In this document: positions 62,918-64,000 of the stretch, in pieces
How positions within the stretch are numbered: position 1 is the first letter of the stretch
How the letters are laid out: every line of letters begins with the position of its first letter
DNA from: an uncultured Allobaculum sp.
GTDB taxonomy: Bacteria; Bacillota_I; Bacilli_A; Erysipelotrichales; Erysipelotrichaceae
Assembly (NCBI GenBank): GCA_910579655.1
Contig: CAJTVE010000004.1
Location: 14,578-78,577 of the forward strand
Direction of reading: 5' to 3'
DNA length: 64,000 bases
Program-made: the position numbers and the translations under genes
Notes under the pieces: generated by a model
What the model was told of the DNA's origin: nothing
Database searches by the model: none
The model's input: only the letters and a program-made list of their open reading frames with translations

Positions 62918-63385
62918 TCAGAAAGGAAGGCTGAGTTTGAGAGTCCGGGAAAAAATTTCGCCAAGTTCTTCAATCAGATCCGGATCCAGCGGGTCGAAAA
63001 AGCCCTGGACATCCGAGTCGAGATCAAGAACGCCCATGAGAATATTGGAGGGCTTGAGCGGGATCACCAGTTCGCTTTTGGAACGGGCATCGCAGGCAAT
63101 ATGGCCAGGGAAACTATGGACATCGGAAACAATCATGGGGGCATTGGCATCCAGCGCGGCTCCAATGACTCCCTGATGAGCAGGGATTTTCATGCAGGCG
63201 GGAAGTCCCTGAAATGCATCTATATAACAATCGCCAGTTAATGGATTCAGCAAGTATATCCCGGCCCAGGTAATATGAGGATCGGCATGAAATAAAGCGG
63301 CAATCTGGTTGACGAGAATGCTGTTGGCGGGCAGGGCAGGATCGTAAAATGATTGCAGCTGACTGCAAAGAGAATACCTGAACAA
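62918..63385 (-). CDS. msrC: GAF-domain free methionine-(R)-sulfoxide reductase
   Basis: The 155-residue single GAF domain matches fRMsr: ITWAGIYLLNP, GDCYIDAFQGLPACMKIPAHQGVIGAA, IVSDVHSFPGHIACDARSKSELVIPL and the LDLDSDVQGFFDPLD end. The enzyme reduces free Met-R-sulfoxide with thioredoxin. Cys64 and Cys98 are present, whereas Ile74 stands where family members usually have a third conserved cysteine (GVCG). The only start is TTG 63385 with no clear ribosome site; an IS1380-type element begins just upstream, so the native start region may have been disturbed. Confidence 0.85.
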   Translation of the reverse strand: MFRYSLCSQLQSFYDPALPANSILVNQIAALFHADPHITWAGIYLLNPLTGDCYIDAFQGLPACMKIPAHQGVIGAALDANAPMIVSDVHSFPGHIACDARSKSELVIPLKPSNILMGVLDLDSDVQGFFDPLDPDLIEELGEIFSRTLKLSLPF

Positions 63386-63399
63386 TTCATCAAAACCGA

Positions 63400-63446
63400 C
63401 AAATGGCCGGAAACACCTTTAAAGAACGCGTTTCCGGCCATTTTGC
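63400..63446. other. Hairpin between msrC and the transposase
   Basis: AATGGCCGGAAAC pairs perfectly with GTTTCCGGCCATT around CACCTTTAAAGAACGC; TTTG follows on the plus strand. It could be a terminator, an end of the IS, or a block to readthrough into the IS. Confidence 0.6.
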
Positions 63447-63530
63447 TTTTCACCAAACAGGTGAGTGTAAATTGTTCATCATTCCTATACAATATTAGTC
63501 ACACACACCAAAAAGAAAGGATTTTGAACA

Positions 63531-64000
63531 ATGACACACACCCTGAACAACAGTATGGCCGGTTTTATTCCTGAATGCAACATTTCTTTTAATGGAGGGG
63601 ATCTTTCTTCCGATACCGGTGCAATTCTCCCTCTCGATTTCATCAATTCTAATCTACTTCTTCAGCCTTATGCAGACCTTCCTTTTTCGGACGAAAGGCA
63701 ATCCTGCCATCAGAAAAATTCCAACTTCTCTTTGATGAGCCAGCAGGTTTTCAAGTATCTCCTTGGTTACTCATCTCAGGCTGATCAGGAGGTTCTTGCC
63801 AAAGACCCAATTCTCTGTCAGTACTTTCAGGGGATTTCTTCCCAAAGCTCTGTCAGCCGTTTTTTCAGCCGTGTCTGTGAAGATACGAATAATGCTTTCT
63901 GGCAGATTTTTATGAATCAGGCCTGTCAGTTTATCAGTGCTAACCAGGACGATATTCTTCTCGATGCCGATTCGACAAAAACCGATACCTATGGAAAGCA
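63531..64000 (+). CDS. IS1380 family transposase, N-terminal part (runs off the window)
   Basis: ATG 63531 follows AAAAGAAAGGATTTTGAACA. The 156 visible codons read SSDTGAILPLDFI, PYADLPFSDER, LMSQQVFKYLLGYSSQADQEVLAKDPIL and ISSQSSVSRFFSRV, ending LLDADSTKTDTYGKQ. This is the N-terminal part of an IS1380-type DDE transposase, including the first catalytic Asp in LDADST. The 3' end and the right inverted repeat lie beyond 64000. Confidence 0.9.
   Translation, partial: MTHTLNNSMAGFIPECNISFNGGDLSSDTGAILPLDFINSNLLLQPYADLPFSDERQSCHQKNSNFSLMSQQVFKYLLGYSSQADQEVLAKDPILCQYFQGISSQSSVSRFFSRVCEDTNNAFWQIFMNQACQFISANQDDILLDADSTKTDTYGK

Overview
The window looks like a chromosomal segment of a Bacillota (Firmicutes) bacterium, most likely of the Erysipelotrichia or a related low- to mid-GC lineage. 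The evidence is the rapZ-yvcK-whiA cluster, T-box leaders in front of asnS and pheST, a Rex repressor, GAAAGGAG-type ribosome binding sites, intrinsic terminators after most genes, a NusG-II/Gx-transporter pair and choline-binding-type cell-wall repeats. The lineage is inferred from gene content; there is no rRNA here.

Layout. Positions 1-9.3 kb hold a large Q/N/Y-rich membrane protein (minus), a hot-dog thioesterase, a 5'-3' exonuclease with a very long basic tail, a VanZ-like protein and a KtrB/KtrA potassium uptake pair. Positions 9.6-14.6 kb form a tightly overlapping operon: rapZ, yvcK, whiA, an Ig-like membrane protein, a NusG domain II protein and a Gx-transporter. Positions 14.9-18.8 kb carry a membrane protein of unknown function, rex and T-box-controlled asnS.

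Positions 19.5-26.7 kb are an accessory island. It has a secreted cell-wall-binding NlpC/P60-like protein, a fragment of a DUF5648-type protein, a DinJ/YoeB toxin-antitoxin pair between two 235-bp direct repeats, and an AAA ATPase with a TOPRIM/RloB-like partner broken by two A-tract frameshifts. It also has about 2 kb without proteins. Spread through the island are six clear copies and two divergent relatives of one short transcription-unit-like element: a promoter-like box, a GGAAA...TTTCC hairpin with a CAAGCAG-type loop, a CU-rich stretch that reads as an anti-Shine-Dalgarno sequence, and an intrinsic terminator whose stem changes from copy to copy. I read these as an array of small RNA genes, possibly also marking cassette boundaries, and regard them as the most interesting signal in the window.

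Positions 26.7-35.6 kb hold a lipid- or wall-facing protein with a degenerate amidase-like domain, an ABC-F ATPase, a GIY-YIG protein, a damaged MqsA-like antitoxin, tRNA-Gln, a secreted protein paired with a two-TM protein, and a tnpA-less TnpB element inserted directly before gltX. Positions 35.6-64 kb are mainly housekeeping: gltX, mscS, an LRR/DUF5648 secreted protein, Xaa-Pro aminopeptidase, mscL, an aminotransferase, tRNA-Trp, a MATE pump, an esterase, a YfhO family protein, hcp, an aldo/keto reductase, purA, a SpoU rRNA methylase, T-box-controlled pheST, a GAF-type methionine sulfoxide reductase, and the start of an IS1380 transposase running off the end.
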